Shown: positions 15,621 to 25,559 of the stretch, one piece after another | Numbering within the stretch: the stretch's first letter is position 1 | Layout: each line of letters starts with the position of its first letter | Source of the DNA: JANMGV01 sp037440405 | Lineage (GTDB): Bacteria; Planctomycetota; Planctomycetia; Pirellulales; Pirellulaceae | DNA length: 64,000 bases | Assembly: GCA_037440405.1 (NCBI GenBank) | Contig: JBBIUE010000018.1 | Coordinates: 5,069 to 69,068, forward strand | Direction: 5' to 3' | Made by a program: the position numbers and the translations under genes | The notes under the pieces: generated by a model | Databases searched by the model: none | Told to the model about the DNA's origin: nothing | Seen by the model: only the letters and a program-made list of their open reading frames with translations

Positions 15621-17663
15621 TTACTTTTTCGGTTCGCCGTACGCTCGCACGAATGACTCACGGTTCTCGGCAATGGAAACCGATTCCGCTTGAATGGTTT
15701 CTAGTTCCATGACGAGTTGATCCATGTTCTGCTTCAGGTCGCGAATCTGGCTCTCGGATTCGGCCATTTTCATGTCGTTTTCAGCAAGTGCCTGCTGGAG
15801 CTTAGCGATTTCATTTCGAATCATCTCGCCCAGAGACTTTAGAGCGGTTTGTGAATCGGAAGTTTTGACGAGCTGAGTTTGCAATTCTCCGATTTGCTGT
15901 TCAATCTCGCTCGTCCGCACTTTCAACTCGTTGTCGCGGGTAAGCAATTTCTCCCGATAGTCCACGAACCTCTGAAGGTCGCTTTGTGCGATGGACACCG
16001 CGTCTTGCCTCGCCTTCAAGGTCGCCACGGCATGGAGTTGTTGTAATAACTTCTGAGATTGTTGTTCGGCGAGCGATTGAAGTTCATTGTTTAATGTGGC
16101 TCGCGCCTCATCGCTGTCGGCTGTCTCCATAGCAGCACGCTTCGCCTCGAGCTGAGCCTGCAGCTCAGCGTAGTGCGTAGCTACATTCAAGAGTTCGTTC
16201 TCCGCTCGCCGAAGTTCAGCTTCGGCACTTGCCAACGTTGCTTCGAGGGTGGGAGGATTGGCGCGCAGAGCAAACGGTTGATCCAAAGCATCCCGGTTCC
16301 ATCCCGTGACGTTTCCAGACCAGTCGCCAGCGAAAATTTGTTTGCTATCGACCGAAATTGCGGCTTCAAGCCCTGAATCGGCAATCGGAGCCTCGCCGAC
16401 GAGATTCAGCCCGGCATCCCAAATCTTGACTTTATTATCCATTCCCGTCGAAACGAACGTGCCATCGTTGGAAACCTCGATGGACGCCACTCCGCCTCCA
16501 TGGGCATCCACTGATTTGATCAGACGTCCTTCCTGTAATTCCCACATTTTGATCGTTCCGTCCAGCGATGCAGTGACTAGCGCATTGGAGTCGGGAGTCC
16601 AAGTCAGCGAACGAATCTCGCCTTTGTGGCCAATCAAGTCAAGATACAAACGGCCAGTATCTGCTTCCCAAAGGACGAGACCATTGCTGCGATCAGCGGA
16701 AGCTAACAACGTTCCATCGGGGCTGAAGCGAACAGCATAGATCCAATCGGTGTGTTTCTTCTGTTCGTAGAGTAAATTACCGGTGGCTGTATCGTAAACG
16801 CGAACCATTTTCTGCGGTCCCGCAAGGGCCACTTTGCGGCGATCCTCGCTTATATCAGCAGAAAACACGATATCGAGTTCATCGCCAATCTTGGTAATGC
16901 GTTCACCACTTTTCAGATCGTAAAGCACCGCGCAGCCGCTGTGGGAATGCCGCCCACCACCCACCAAGACCAGTTGTCCGTCCTGCGAGAATCGAATCGA
17001 TTGTGGTTCCCCTTCTGGAAAGGGTAGAATTCCCAGCAACGTTCGATGGATCGTGTGATAAAGAGAAACTTGCTTTTGCCCGCCGATAGCTACGACAGGA
17101 GCCCAAGGACTGGCGGAAAGCGCAGCAATCGCCGCACTTCGTTCGCTGTAGACGGGTGGTTGTTTGCGTCCAAACTCGGGCATGGGCGGTTCTCCCTCGG
17201 GTCTTCCGAGTTTGACAACGCCAGCCAATGCCACGTTCGCTTTTGCCTTTTTGGGGGCTGAACCCGAATTCTCCAAGATGCCCTGGTCGATCCACTGACG
17301 AATCAGCTCTAACTGATCTTGGGGAATCTTGTCCGAATCTGGAGGCATGAACGGCTGCGCCGTGTGGTTGATAATACCCCACAGGCGCGATCCATCGAGA
17401 TTGCCGCCATCGATGACTCTTCCACCACCGCCACCTTCCAGCGTTGCACCATAGGTATCGAGGGCTAGGCCGCCACTCTTGTCCCCAGAATAATGGCAAG
17501 CCATACAATGCTCACGAAAGATCGGTTTGACGTGATCCTCGTAAGTGATCTTGACCTCTGGTTCGTCGCAGTGGCCGAGAGCAATCCAGAACCCAAACAC
17601 GAGAAGGCTCATATTCAGGAATAACCCTTTGCTCACCGCTGATAGGTGAGAGATGCTCATCAT
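15621..17663 (-). CDS. Cytochrome c-domain / WD40-repeat protein with C-terminal coiled coil
   Basis: 680 residues. A signal peptide (SKGLFLNMSLLVFGFWIALGHC) is followed by a planctomycete-type cytochrome c domain. This contains the haem motif CMACH (after VKPIFREH) and the usual GGLALDTYGATLEGG and MPPDSDKIPQDQLELIRQWI segments. About six WD40 repeats follow from about residue 170 to 460 (WIYAVRFSPDGTLLASAD, IRSLTWTPDSNALVTASLDG). Residues about 475-665 are a long coiled coil rich in Glu/Gln/Leu. It is expected in the periplasm. It is the last gene of the DUF1501-PPC-DUF1549 cluster, 143 bp after the gene before it. Members of such clusters are abundant in planctomycetes and are suspected to act in polysaccharide or other extracytoplasmic metabolism, but no function is proven. 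Confidence 0.85.
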   Translation of the reverse strand: MMSISHLSAVSKGLFLNMSLLVFGFWIALGHCDEPEVKITYEDHVKPIFREHCMACHYSGDKSGGLALDTYGATLEGGGGGRVIDGGNLDGSRLWGIINHTAQPFMPPDSDKIPQDQLELIRQWIDQGILENSGSAPKKAKANVALAGVVKLGRPEGEPPMPEFGRKQPPVYSERSAAIAALSASPWAPVVAIGGQKQVSLYHTIHRTLLGILPFPEGEPQSIRFSQDGQLVLVGGGRHSHSGCAVLYDLKSGERITKIGDELDIVFSADISEDRRKVALAGPQKMVRVYDTATGNLLYEQKKHTDWIYAVRFSPDGTLLASADRSNGLVLWEADTGRLYLDLIGHKGEIRSLTWTPDSNALVTASLDGTIKMWELQEGRLIKSVDAHGGGVASIEVSNDGTFVSTGMDNKVKIWDAGLNLVGEAPIADSGLEAAISVDSKQIFAGDWSGNVTGWNRDALDQPFALRANPPTLEATLASAEAELRRAENELLNVATHYAELQAQLEAKRAAMETADSDEARATLNNELQSLAEQQSQKLLQQLHAVATLKARQDAVSIAQSDLQRFVDYREKLLTRDNELKVRTSEIEQQIGELQTQLVKTSDSQTALKSLGEMIRNEIAKLQQALAENDMKMAESESQIRDLKQNMDQLVMELETIQAESVSIAENRESFVRAYGEPKK

Positions 17664-17806
17664 TGTATTGCCATTTTCGAAGATGTTGCGAAGTTGAAGT
17701 AAGCGGCTGGTAGACCTTTACCAGACCGAAACATAAGTGAGGGACGAGAAGTTGAATTCTCTCTCGCAAGCGGGTCATGATCGTGAATCATCATCTTCTG
17801 CGGGCC

Positions 17807-20248
17807 TCAGTGGTTGAAGATGAACTCGCGGCTATTGAGTACACCCCAAAAGATGTCCTCCAGCCCCTGCTGAATATTTCCGCTCGACTCCCCAGCAATT
17901 TTCAAGAGCTTTTCTCGTTCGGCTTGCGTTGGGATTCGAGATAAGCATCGGACGTAGATTTGTTCGATGACTTCGTCCGGTGAGCGCCCTTGTTCCAGCA
18001 AGGTTGCAACCAGCCGCCCTTGAGAAATTTTACCATGCACCGAATCGCCATTCAGAAGATGTAAAGCTTGGGATAGCGACGGATCAGTAGACGCTTCGTT
18101 GGCACACACTGTATTGCGCGGTGATCGACCAAAGCTTGTTAGAAAATAATTGCTTGTCGTACCATCCGCAATCTGGACCGCTTTGGCTCCAAGCGGCAGA
18201 CCACGAAATTTGTCCTTGGTCGTCGTTGCTTGTGAAATGCAATCAAGCAGATTCTCTGCCGGAATTCGTCGCACGATGAAGTGCGAATAATTCTTTTCGT
18301 CGGATTGATTGTTCGCGTTACTCATCGCCGATCGTTGATACGCTTGCGAGTTGCAGATGTCTCGAACAAGCTTTTTGAAATCGAATTGGTAATCGATCAA
18401 GCGTTTTGCAAGCTCATCAAGCAATTCTGGATTGCTTGCCGGATTGCTGATTCTGAAATCATCGACTGGGTCGACGATGCCGCGTCCCATGTAGTAAGCC
18501 CAAATCCGGTTTGCGATGCTCTTGGAGAAGAATGGGTTTTCCGCACTCGTGATCCACTGAGCGAGGGCTTCACGACGCTCGCGATTCTTGATATCTGGGG
18601 TGGGGGCACCGAGGAACTTGGGAACTGCATTGGCCCCGGTAACTGGATGACGGACCTCGCCACCCCGCCGATCAAACACGATCGTCTCTCGATAATCTTC
18701 TCCTGTCTTGCGACCGATCTGGGAAAAGAAGGCCGCAAATCCGTAGTAATCGTCCATGGTCCAACGATCAAACGGATGGTTGTGGCACTGGGCGCACTGA
18801 GTCCGAATGCCCATAAACACCTGGGCGACATTCTCGGCTGTCTTGAGCGTATCTGTCTCGATCTGATAGAAATTCGTCTCGGGACTAGTGAACACGCCGC
18901 CCGTCGATGCAATGATCTGTCGGACGATCTCGTCGATCGGCACATTCGAGGCGATCTGATTCGTAAGCCAACTGTTGTAGAGAAATGCCGCCTTGTAACT
19001 GACTTGGTTCGAGCTCTTGATCATGAGCAATTCGGCCCACTTCATCGCCCATATTTCGCTAAATTCCTTTCTTTCCAGAAGCGCGTCGATCTTCTTCGCC
19101 CGCTTATCCGGAGAGGAATCGCTGACAAAAGCGCGGTATTCTTCCTCGGTTGGCAAGAGGCCGGTGATGTCGATCGTTACTCGCCGTAAAAACTCTTCGT
19201 CGGTGCATGGGCTACTTGGGATGAGTCGCAGCTTCTCGAGTTTCTGGTTGACGAAGGTATCGATGTAGTTACCGATCGATTCCGGAGCTTGGTACTCGAG
19301 GTTGGCAGGCAAAGCCAGCACTTGCAATCCGACAGTGTGGGTGTCGAAGCGTGCCATCACAAAAGCCTCGCCGCGAACACCACCCGTGACCAAGCCGTTC
19401 TTGTCGACGGCAGCAGTCCGTTCGTTGTTGGTCGAGAATCCTGCCAAATCTTGTACATCGCGAGTGGTACCGTCTGCATAGGTTGCAACAACCACCGTTC
19501 GCTGGGTGCCACCTTCTCCCTCGATGACCGCTTGAGGAGGGTAGATATCAACGCGCACCACAGCGGGCGGAGTCACGGGATCACGTGGAGCACCAGCTCG
19601 CAACCAGTTCAGCATCGTTTGGTAATGCACACTGCCAGGTTCGACCTTCTTTCCGCCGGAATGAGGTACTGAACCTGTCGCTTTGAGCAGGATCAAACTC
19701 TCCTCAGGAACGGCGAGATTGATTCGGCGTATTCCAATCTCTCGCGTGATCCGCTGGAAGTCGCCGGCTGGGTCAAAACCAAAAAGGGAAAGACGAAAAC
19801 CGTCTTTGCCGCGCGCGGCACCGTGACAGGAGCCTGTGTTGCACGAAGACCTAGTCAAAATGGGCATGATGTCGAGTTGGAAACTGACGGGTTTTGTCTC
19901 GGAAGCTTGGTTGACCTGAATCGGGACCTCTCGGGTCATGCCTTGCCATTCCGCTACGAGCACCGTTTCGCCGTCAGCATGCGGAATGAGCCTCTCGCCT
20001 TCCAGTCGAGCCTTCGATTCATCCGTGACGCGCCATGCAATTTGGTCGGTAATATCGAGTGTGACTCCATCGGACCTGCTGGCCACAGCTATGACATGTT
20101 GATAGTCCGATGCACCATCCAATCGAATAGTGGGTGGGTACACTGCGAAAGATGTCCAAGCCTCCTCCGCGTTCGCCACACTACCTACGAGCACCAACCA
20201 ACAAAGTATGAAGGTCCGCATCATGCAAGACAATTGAATCCGTCTCAT
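17807..20248 (-). CDS. DUF1549/DUF1553 domain protein with Ig-like (BIG_2) segments
   Basis: 813 residues. GAGGA lies 9 bases before the ATG at 20248. A signal peptide (FILCWLVLVGSVANAEE) leads to an Ig-like strand-rich segment. Next comes a cytochrome-like segment with CNTGSCHG near residue 135, and a second BIG_2-like segment (VVVATYADGTTRDVQDLAGFSTNN...VDKNGLVTG). DUF1549 starts near 'INYIDTFVNQKLEKLRLIPS' and includes TQCAQCHNHPFDRW, a CxxCH site. DUF1553 completes the C-terminus, with its conserved 'NRIWAYYMGRGIVDPVDDFR' and 'ALHLLNGDSVHGKI'. It is an exported, probably haem-binding protein. It starts 12 bp after the PPC gene ends, so the two are surely co-transcribed. The function of the DUF1549/1553 pair is unknown. 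Confidence 0.9.
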   Translation of the reverse strand: MRRIQLSCMMRTFILCWLVLVGSVANAEEAWTSFAVYPPTIRLDGASDYQHVIAVASRSDGVTLDITDQIAWRVTDESKARLEGERLIPHADGETVLVAEWQGMTREVPIQVNQASETKPVSFQLDIMPILTRSSCNTGSCHGAARGKDGFRLSLFGFDPAGDFQRITREIGIRRINLAVPEESLILLKATGSVPHSGGKKVEPGSVHYQTMLNWLRAGAPRDPVTPPAVVRVDIYPPQAVIEGEGGTQRTVVVATYADGTTRDVQDLAGFSTNNERTAAVDKNGLVTGGVRGEAFVMARFDTHTVGLQVLALPANLEYQAPESIGNYIDTFVNQKLEKLRLIPSSPCTDEEFLRRVTIDITGLLPTEEEYRAFVSDSSPDKRAKKIDALLERKEFSEIWAMKWAELLMIKSSNQVSYKAAFLYNSWLTNQIASNVPIDEIVRQIIASTGGVFTSPETNFYQIETDTLKTAENVAQVFMGIRTQCAQCHNHPFDRWTMDDYYGFAAFFSQIGRKTGEDYRETIVFDRRGGEVRHPVTGANAVPKFLGAPTPDIKNRERREALAQWITSAENPFFSKSIANRIWAYYMGRGIVDPVDDFRISNPASNPELLDELAKRLIDYQFDFKKLVRDICNSQAYQRSAMSNANNQSDEKNYSHFIVRRIPAENLLDCISQATTTKDKFRGLPLGAKAVQIADGTTSNYFLTSFGRSPRNTVCANEASTDPSLSQALHLLNGDSVHGKISQGRLVATLLEQGRSPDEVIEQIYVRCLSRIPTQAEREKLLKIAGESSGNIQQGLEDIFWGVLNSREFIFNH

Positions 20249-20260
20249 TTCTAGGTTTCC

Positions 20261-22735
20261 TCAGTCATTCTTCCCGGTTCTGGCCGCCTCTCGCATTTTT
20301 TTCAACTGCTCCAGCCTCGTCAGAGGACGTTCTGCCGGGGGTTGTTCGGGTGGTGCCTGAACTGGAGCAGCGGCAACCTCAACTGTAGGAGCGGGAAGTG
20401 GAACATCGATCTGCACTTCTCCAGTACCGTTGGTCTGTAAAATTTCACCCAACTCGCTGCGAACAATCGCGCGACAAACAAGCGTCTTGAAATTCCCCTG
20501 TCGCGTTTCCGTTGGAACTTCCAATCGAAAGGTTAGCGTCTCTGTCCCTTCGCTCCATTTTACTTGCGGAGTTGCAAGGTTCGTGCCCGGCGGAATCCCG
20601 TGAAGTTCGAAGACGATATCACCCTCGACGGCGCGTTTGGATTTGGCCCCAACAAATATGTCAACCGGTTGGCCCTGCTCGGTAACGGCCTTATTAAACT
20701 GAAATTCAAAAAGCGAATCTTGGACATCCAGATGAATGAACTCTGACGCAATCTGGATTCTGCCTCTTCCTAGATCAGTGGAAGCCAATACCGTAATCGG
20801 CCAAACGCCGATAGCTGCTCCACCATTGGCAGTAACAGGGATGAGTGCTTCTGTGGCATTCTCTGGAATGGTGACCGAGGCTGAAGCAGCGACACCGGGG
20901 GGGGCGTACAGCAGCCGAAGGTCGATGGGCTTCGTGAAACCTTCCTTGCGATCTGCTCGAACCTTTAAGGTCAGCGAGCCATCACGAACGATCGGCACCT
21001 TGGGCTGTTCGACGATGATATCGAAAGGGACCGCTTCCGCGACGGACAAGGCCATGCGATCCGAATCGTGACCCCAGACATCGACGTTGTTCTGACCACG
21101 GAGAATCATGTTGCGCTGCTCAAAGTGCCCAATCAGCGTTCGATCTTGTGAAATGGGAAGTTGAGCTTGCAAGTCCACCAGATTGGCACCGATGGGTGCA
21201 TCGGCATCCGCGCGAATCATGATCGGTACCGTCGCAGCATCAGCGGCAACCGCAAGTTCAGGAAAATGCGTGCCGGAAGGTAGATCGGGAATGGACAGCG
21301 TTCCCGCTCCACCGACATTGCGGCGTACCAAATTGGCCATGACCGCCATGCGAGCACCTTGCGGTACAACCACAGTTTGAGCAACCCAACGTTCTAGTTC
21401 ATTTACGCTGGTTGCAATCTCGACGACCGGTGTCGAAACTTCAATGCGATAAACAAAGGTCGGGCCGCCACGACCAAGATGATCGCGCATGCTGACCGCA
21501 TAGACTCCGTCCTCTGGAATCTTGACGCTGAGGAAGGCATCGGGACCGCCACTATCATCGTTCTGACCGATCTGAGCGCCTCCGATTTTGCGAACCACGA
21601 TCACTGCATCGACCGGAGAACGGCAGTTCTTTCTCGCGATGCACCTCACTTCGATCTGCTGATCCTTGGTCGCTCGAAAAGCAAACCAATCGACATCGTC
21701 TTCTTTTTCGAGAATCCCGTTAAAAGCGACTGGCAATTGCTCGGCTATCGGTAGCCCTTCGGTCGCTTCATCGTTACTCTCGCTTTCAAAGAAATTCGGC
21801 ATGGCAGAGACGCGAAGTACATTGGGCGACGGGGCCAACTTTCCTTCCGCCCGACTCCAGTTTTTGAAGTAGCTGGAAACAGAACTACCGACGGTATCCG
21901 GCAATTGCACTTGCTCTTCCCATCGTTGACCGAGATCGTCGATACAGGTAACCGTCAATTGTTCTCCGGCTTGGCCACCTAACGGAAACGTCGCAACCGG
22001 TCGAGGAAAGTCACCAACATGGAGACGATACTGCGCGCGATCGTTACCGCCAAAGCTGCTGTCGCGGACCTCGATTAGGTACCGCCCATCCTCGGGAGCG
22101 ATCACCGAACAGATACAATCCTGTTGAACGAACGCATGATCGTCGCTGCGGGCAATCTCAAACCGCTCTTCGTTCAGAATGGCAACGAATGGATCAAAAA
22201 AATCGTACATGTGAGACAGACGTAAGCCTTCAAGCTCGACGTTCAACCGCTCTCCCTTTTTTAAGTTCACTGCAAAGTAGTCGACGTCTTCCGTACGAAT
22301 CACGCCGTGGATCGTGCAGTTATTTTGAATGAGTTGCGGAGCGCTAAAATCACTGTTGGGCTCGACCTCATCGACGATCGGTAAATGCCCGACACCAAGC
22401 AATCGCAGGTTACTCAATCCCGACGCCGTACAAACCCGAAAGGCTTGAAGCTCGCAAGGATAATCCTCGCTTGCAAGGAGCGTTGCTTTGAAGGAATTAT
22501 CGTCGAGCACCTCGATCTGAGAAACGTCGATGCCAGACTGGTAAAACAAAATCTCTTTAACGTCTCCAAGCCGAGCACCTCGAAAGGTGACGACGGTTGG
22601 GACTCCACGAACAATCCCCGGAGGCTGCACCAACTGAACATCAGGTTGAGCCGCAATGAGGAGCCCAACCGGAAACGCCGTGCAGCAGAGGACTGCCATG
22701 AAACTCAGGGAAAATGTGTTTCGAAAGTGCATCAT
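20261..22735 (-). CDS. Exported protein with PPC (pre-peptidase C-terminal) domains
   Basis: 824 residues from the first of two adjacent ATGs at 22735; a TTG 39 bases upstream overlaps an AGGG and is less likely. The signal peptide spans residues about 2-28 (FMAVLCCTAFPVGLLIAA). Two PPC-like domains are visible: EVEPNSDFSAPQLIQNNCTI...VDYFAVNLKKGERL near residue 125, and ESESNDEATEGLPI...DVDWFAFRATKDQQI near 315. These are calcium-binding jelly-roll-like folds common in secreted proteins. Later segments are beta-sandwich-like, and the C-terminus is Pro/Ala/Glu-rich (PVQAPPEQPPAERP). It sits between the DUF1501 and DUF1549/1553 genes, an arrangement recurrent in planctomycetes. Probably extracytoplasmic; role unknown. 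Confidence 0.85.
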   Translation of the reverse strand: MMHFRNTFSLSFMAVLCCTAFPVGLLIAAQPDVQLVQPPGIVRGVPTVVTFRGARLGDVKEILFYQSGIDVSQIEVLDDNSFKATLLASEDYPCELQAFRVCTASGLSNLRLLGVGHLPIVDEVEPNSDFSAPQLIQNNCTIHGVIRTEDVDYFAVNLKKGERLNVELEGLRLSHMYDFFDPFVAILNEERFEIARSDDHAFVQQDCICSVIAPEDGRYLIEVRDSSFGGNDRAQYRLHVGDFPRPVATFPLGGQAGEQLTVTCIDDLGQRWEEQVQLPDTVGSSVSSYFKNWSRAEGKLAPSPNVLRVSAMPNFFESESNDEATEGLPIAEQLPVAFNGILEKEDDVDWFAFRATKDQQIEVRCIARKNCRSPVDAVIVVRKIGGAQIGQNDDSGGPDAFLSVKIPEDGVYAVSMRDHLGRGGPTFVYRIEVSTPVVEIATSVNELERWVAQTVVVPQGARMAVMANLVRRNVGGAGTLSIPDLPSGTHFPELAVAADAATVPIMIRADADAPIGANLVDLQAQLPISQDRTLIGHFEQRNMILRGQNNVDVWGHDSDRMALSVAEAVPFDIIVEQPKVPIVRDGSLTLKVRADRKEGFTKPIDLRLLYAPPGVAASASVTIPENATEALIPVTANGGAAIGVWPITVLASTDLGRGRIQIASEFIHLDVQDSLFEFQFNKAVTEQGQPVDIFVGAKSKRAVEGDIVFELHGIPPGTNLATPQVKWSEGTETLTFRLEVPTETRQGNFKTLVCRAIVRSELGEILQTNGTGEVQIDVPLPAPTVEVAAAPVQAPPEQPPAERPLTRLEQLKKMREAARTGKND

Positions 22736-22803
22736 CTTGATTTGCCCTGAAATAATTTGGACCGGACGATTCAAGTCCCTGAAAGCGACGACGACTGATT
22801 CGC

Positions 22804-24105
22804 TTACGCAAGAATCTTATCGAGCACCTTGCCGCCATCAATGATCTCGATGGGGCGATCGCCAGGTGCCATAAGTTCCTTGTCCGCGACGATGCCGAGT
22901 AACCGATACATGGTGCAGGCCAAGTCTTCTGGGCTGACCGGATCGAGTTCAGGTTCCGTCGCAGTCGGGTCCGAGGAGCCATAGACCATGCCTCCTCGGA
23001 TGCCACCACCTCCCATGAGCACACTGAACACTTTCGGCCAGTGGTCGCGACCGCCATCTGGATTGATTTTCGGAGTACGTCCGAATTCGCTGCTGACGAT
23101 CACCAATGTGCGTTCCAGCAATCCTCGCGACGCAAGGTCCTCAAACAGCGTTGCCAAGGCCTGATCGAGCGGCGGCATCTGATTGCGAAACCCAGCGGTT
23201 ATCTGAGCGTGCATATCCCAACCGCCGTAAGTGAGAGAAACGAATCGCACTCCCGCTTCCACCAAGCGCCGTGCAAGAAGCAACCGCTGCCCGGCAGCGT
23301 TGCGACCGTAACGATCCCGAAGAGCCGCATCCTCGGCCTCGATATTGAACGCTTCGCGCGCCTTCTCTGAACTAATCAAACTGTATGCTCGTTCGTAGAA
23401 TGTGTCCATTGCCACAACGTTGTCCGACGATTGGCGGCTAATGAAGAATTCATTGACCGCCTCCAAAGCCGATCGTCGGCGTGCGAAACGATCCATGTCA
23501 ACTCCACTGGGAAGATTGAGGTCTTGCACGCGGAAGCCATTGTTCGCTGGGTCAGCGCCAAGGCTAAACGGACCATACGACGAACTTAGGTAACCGCTTC
23601 CGGCAAATTCGTTCGCAATGCCCGGAATGGCGACGTACGGCGGCAAATTATTTCGTGGGCCGTATTCGTGACTGATGACCGAACCGAAGCTCGGATACAG
23701 CAACGCGGGCGACGGCTTGTAGCCCGTGAACATGTTATGGGTTCCACGTTCATGAGCCGCCTCGCCGTGCGTGACACTGCGTATCACAGCGAACTGATCA
23801 GAGATGGAGGCTAATCGAGGAAGCGATTCCCCGAAGATGTCTCCGGTTTTCGTTTTGGTTACCCCCATCTCTCCGCGATACTCGATCGGACTGTATGGCT
23901 TCGGGTCAAAGGATTCCTGATGTGCCATTCCTCCAGGGAGGAAGAGATGAATGACGCTGTCTGCCTTAGGTTCCAAAAAGTCATAATGCTTCTGGTCTGC
24001 GACCGCTCTCAATCGAAACCAATCGCCCAAAGTTAAGCCAAGCCCTCCCAACGCTCCAACCGTCAATATATGACGACGCCCAAACTTGTTACCCAAGCAT
24101 CTCAT
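22804..24105 (-). CDS. DUF1501 family protein (Tat-exported, sulfatase-like fold)
   Basis: 433 residues from the ATG at 24105, which has GGAG 10 bases upstream; a GTG 9 bases earlier is too close to that site. A twin-arginine-type leader (GRRHILTVGALGGLGLTLGD) opens the protein. The family landmarks are present: VIHLFLPGGMAHQESFDPKP, HERGTHNMFTGYKPSPA, GVRFVSLTYGGWDMHAQI, RTLVIVSSEFGRTPKIN and GGRDHWPKVFSVLMGGGGI. DUF1501 proteins have an alkaline-phosphatase/sulfatase-like fold and are very numerous in planctomycetes; the substrate is unknown. It is the first gene of a four-gene minus-strand cluster running to 15621. Confidence 0.9.
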   Translation of the reverse strand: MRCLGNKFGRRHILTVGALGGLGLTLGDWFRLRAVADQKHYDFLEPKADSVIHLFLPGGMAHQESFDPKPYSPIEYRGEMGVTKTKTGDIFGESLPRLASISDQFAVIRSVTHGEAAHERGTHNMFTGYKPSPALLYPSFGSVISHEYGPRNNLPPYVAIPGIANEFAGSGYLSSSYGPFSLGADPANNGFRVQDLNLPSGVDMDRFARRRSALEAVNEFFISRQSSDNVVAMDTFYERAYSLISSEKAREAFNIEAEDAALRDRYGRNAAGQRLLLARRLVEAGVRFVSLTYGGWDMHAQITAGFRNQMPPLDQALATLFEDLASRGLLERTLVIVSSEFGRTPKINPDGGRDHWPKVFSVLMGGGGIRGGMVYGSSDPTATEPELDPVSPEDLACTMYRLLGIVADKELMAPGDRPIEIIDGGKVLDKILA

Positions 24106-24505
24106 GAAACGCACACTCCCTCAAACTGGTATAGATCGAACTCGCAACTGGTTGAATTCTTTACGAAGAAGGAGACATTCTTCCGGACAAAGAAATCTGG
24201 AGAACAGCTTCGAAGCATCAAGCTGCCTGCAAATCCGAGCAATCCAAAATTCGCAGTCAACTGAATCTCAGCCGTTGAAACATTTGCGGATGGACTTGAC
24301 GTAGCGACGTCAGGTGGGAATCCAACCAACTGAAGAGTATGATACTCCATGGAGCAAGGTTATTCCACCCTGGTCAAGAATGGTGCCAAAATGCCGCACC
24401 GGAGTGGGAGTCTGCACTTCGATGCAAGGAATTGAAACGTCAGTTACCGATAGCTGATGCACAAGCAACTAGATCGCGAAGTTGCATTGGCCAGGGACTT
24501 CGATG
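24106..24505. other. Intergenic region upstream of the DUF1501 cluster
   Basis: It contains no convincing gene; short frames on both strands lack ribosome sites. It must hold the promoter of the DUF1501 cluster and the end of the ThuA-like transcript. No clear terminator stem was seen. Confidence 0.35.
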
Positions 24506-25402
24506 CTACAACTTCGGCATGGTCGAAGCTTCGGGGGCGACTTCCTTGAGGTTCGGAGTTACTTCGGCATCGGTCATTCGCAACATCCAATGGAGTCCCC
24601 CAACCAGAATCGACTGGAAGGTGGGGTTCTGCCAAACATCTTCACGGTGCCCCATCGAAGTGTAGAAGACTCGCCCGTCACCGTGCATTCGAGCCCAAGT
24701 GGCCGGAAAGGGTGGACGATCATAGTCTTTGTTGCGCATGCCCATGGTCTCCTGAACCAGGATCACATGCATGTCGGGTGCGAAGTTCTTTAACGAGTAC
24801 CACTCCTCGTGCATCCGGAATCCTTGTCCAGCGGAATCGAGTCCGGGAAAGCTGGGCGAAACGACTTTCATCATGGCCTCCTGCTGTTCGCCATGACGAA
24901 TGAACTCGCCACCGATCATCTGAATGTATGGGTCCGGATTCTCTTGATTCTCGGCGGCCGGACCCTTTGAGTGGAACGTGTCCGACGCGCAGTGACTACC
25001 GCCAAAACCCTTGCCACTCCTCACAGCCTCAAGCAGATTTTCCTTGCCCTTTTCAGACATCGCGGGGTGCCGATCTGTTCCTTCCTGAGTCAGATCGCCC
25101 GTTGTATAAAAAAAGAATGCATCAAACTCGGCATAATCGTGGTCAAAGACGCGTCCATCCTTTGAACAAGTCACATCGAACCCGTGCTTCGCCCCCAATT
25201 CAGTCATGATGCGTTCCGCATAAGCCGGCTGATCTCCGTCTCGACGAATGACCGAGTGTTCGAAACCAGCGCTTTTTGTGAAGAACAACAACTTCTTCTT
25301 CGGCTCATCAACCGCTCTCAATTGTCCCGACGCCACCATCGCACTGAGAACGGAAGTATTCCAGATCCAATCTCGCCGGTTTGTTCGATTCCAAGTCATC
25401 AT
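24506..25402 (-). CDS. ThuA-like domain protein
   Basis: 298 residues, starting at one of two adjacent ATGs with GAGG just upstream. The N-terminus has RTNRRDWIWNTSVLSAMVASG, a Tat-like or uncleaved leader. ThuA (trehalose utilisation, glutamine-amidotransferase-like fold) marks are KKLLFFTKSAGFEHS, the YAEFDAFFFYTTGDL strand, SGKGFGGSHCASDTF and the end 'GRVFYTSMGHREDVWQNPTFQSILVGGLHWML'. ThuA-like proteins occur widely in planctomycetes and Bacteroidetes sugar-utilisation loci; the reaction is not defined for this type. It lies 400 bp upstream of the DUF1501 cluster on the same strand, so a shared role in extracytoplasmic carbohydrate metabolism is possible but unproven. Confidence 0.85.
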   Translation of the reverse strand: MMTWNRTNRRDWIWNTSVLSAMVASGQLRAVDEPKKKLLFFTKSAGFEHSVIRRDGDQPAYAERIMTELGAKHGFDVTCSKDGRVFDHDYAEFDAFFFYTTGDLTQEGTDRHPAMSEKGKENLLEAVRSGKGFGGSHCASDTFHSKGPAAENQENPDPYIQMIGGEFIRHGEQQEAMMKVVSPSFPGLDSAGQGFRMHEEWYSLKNFAPDMHVILVQETMGMRNKDYDRPPFPATWARMHGDGRVFYTSMGHREDVWQNPTFQSILVGGLHWMLRMTDAEVTPNLKEVAPEASTMPKL

Positions 25403-25559
25403 CGGGCCTCAGTTATGGTAGGAAGGAGGTTGAGTGAGATAGTGTTTCGGTAGCAGCAGTCACCCATTGTCAATCGAACGTTTACACAATGCAACGGGCC
25501 ATTGAGGAATTGCCCAGAAAACAGACGACAGACCTTGGGACCATTTCACGTATTTGCTT

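Noticed and set aside
18281..19189. 302-codon plus-strand frame opposite the DUF1549/1553 gene
   Set aside because: Antisense shadow of a gene with strong family motifs; its own product shows none.
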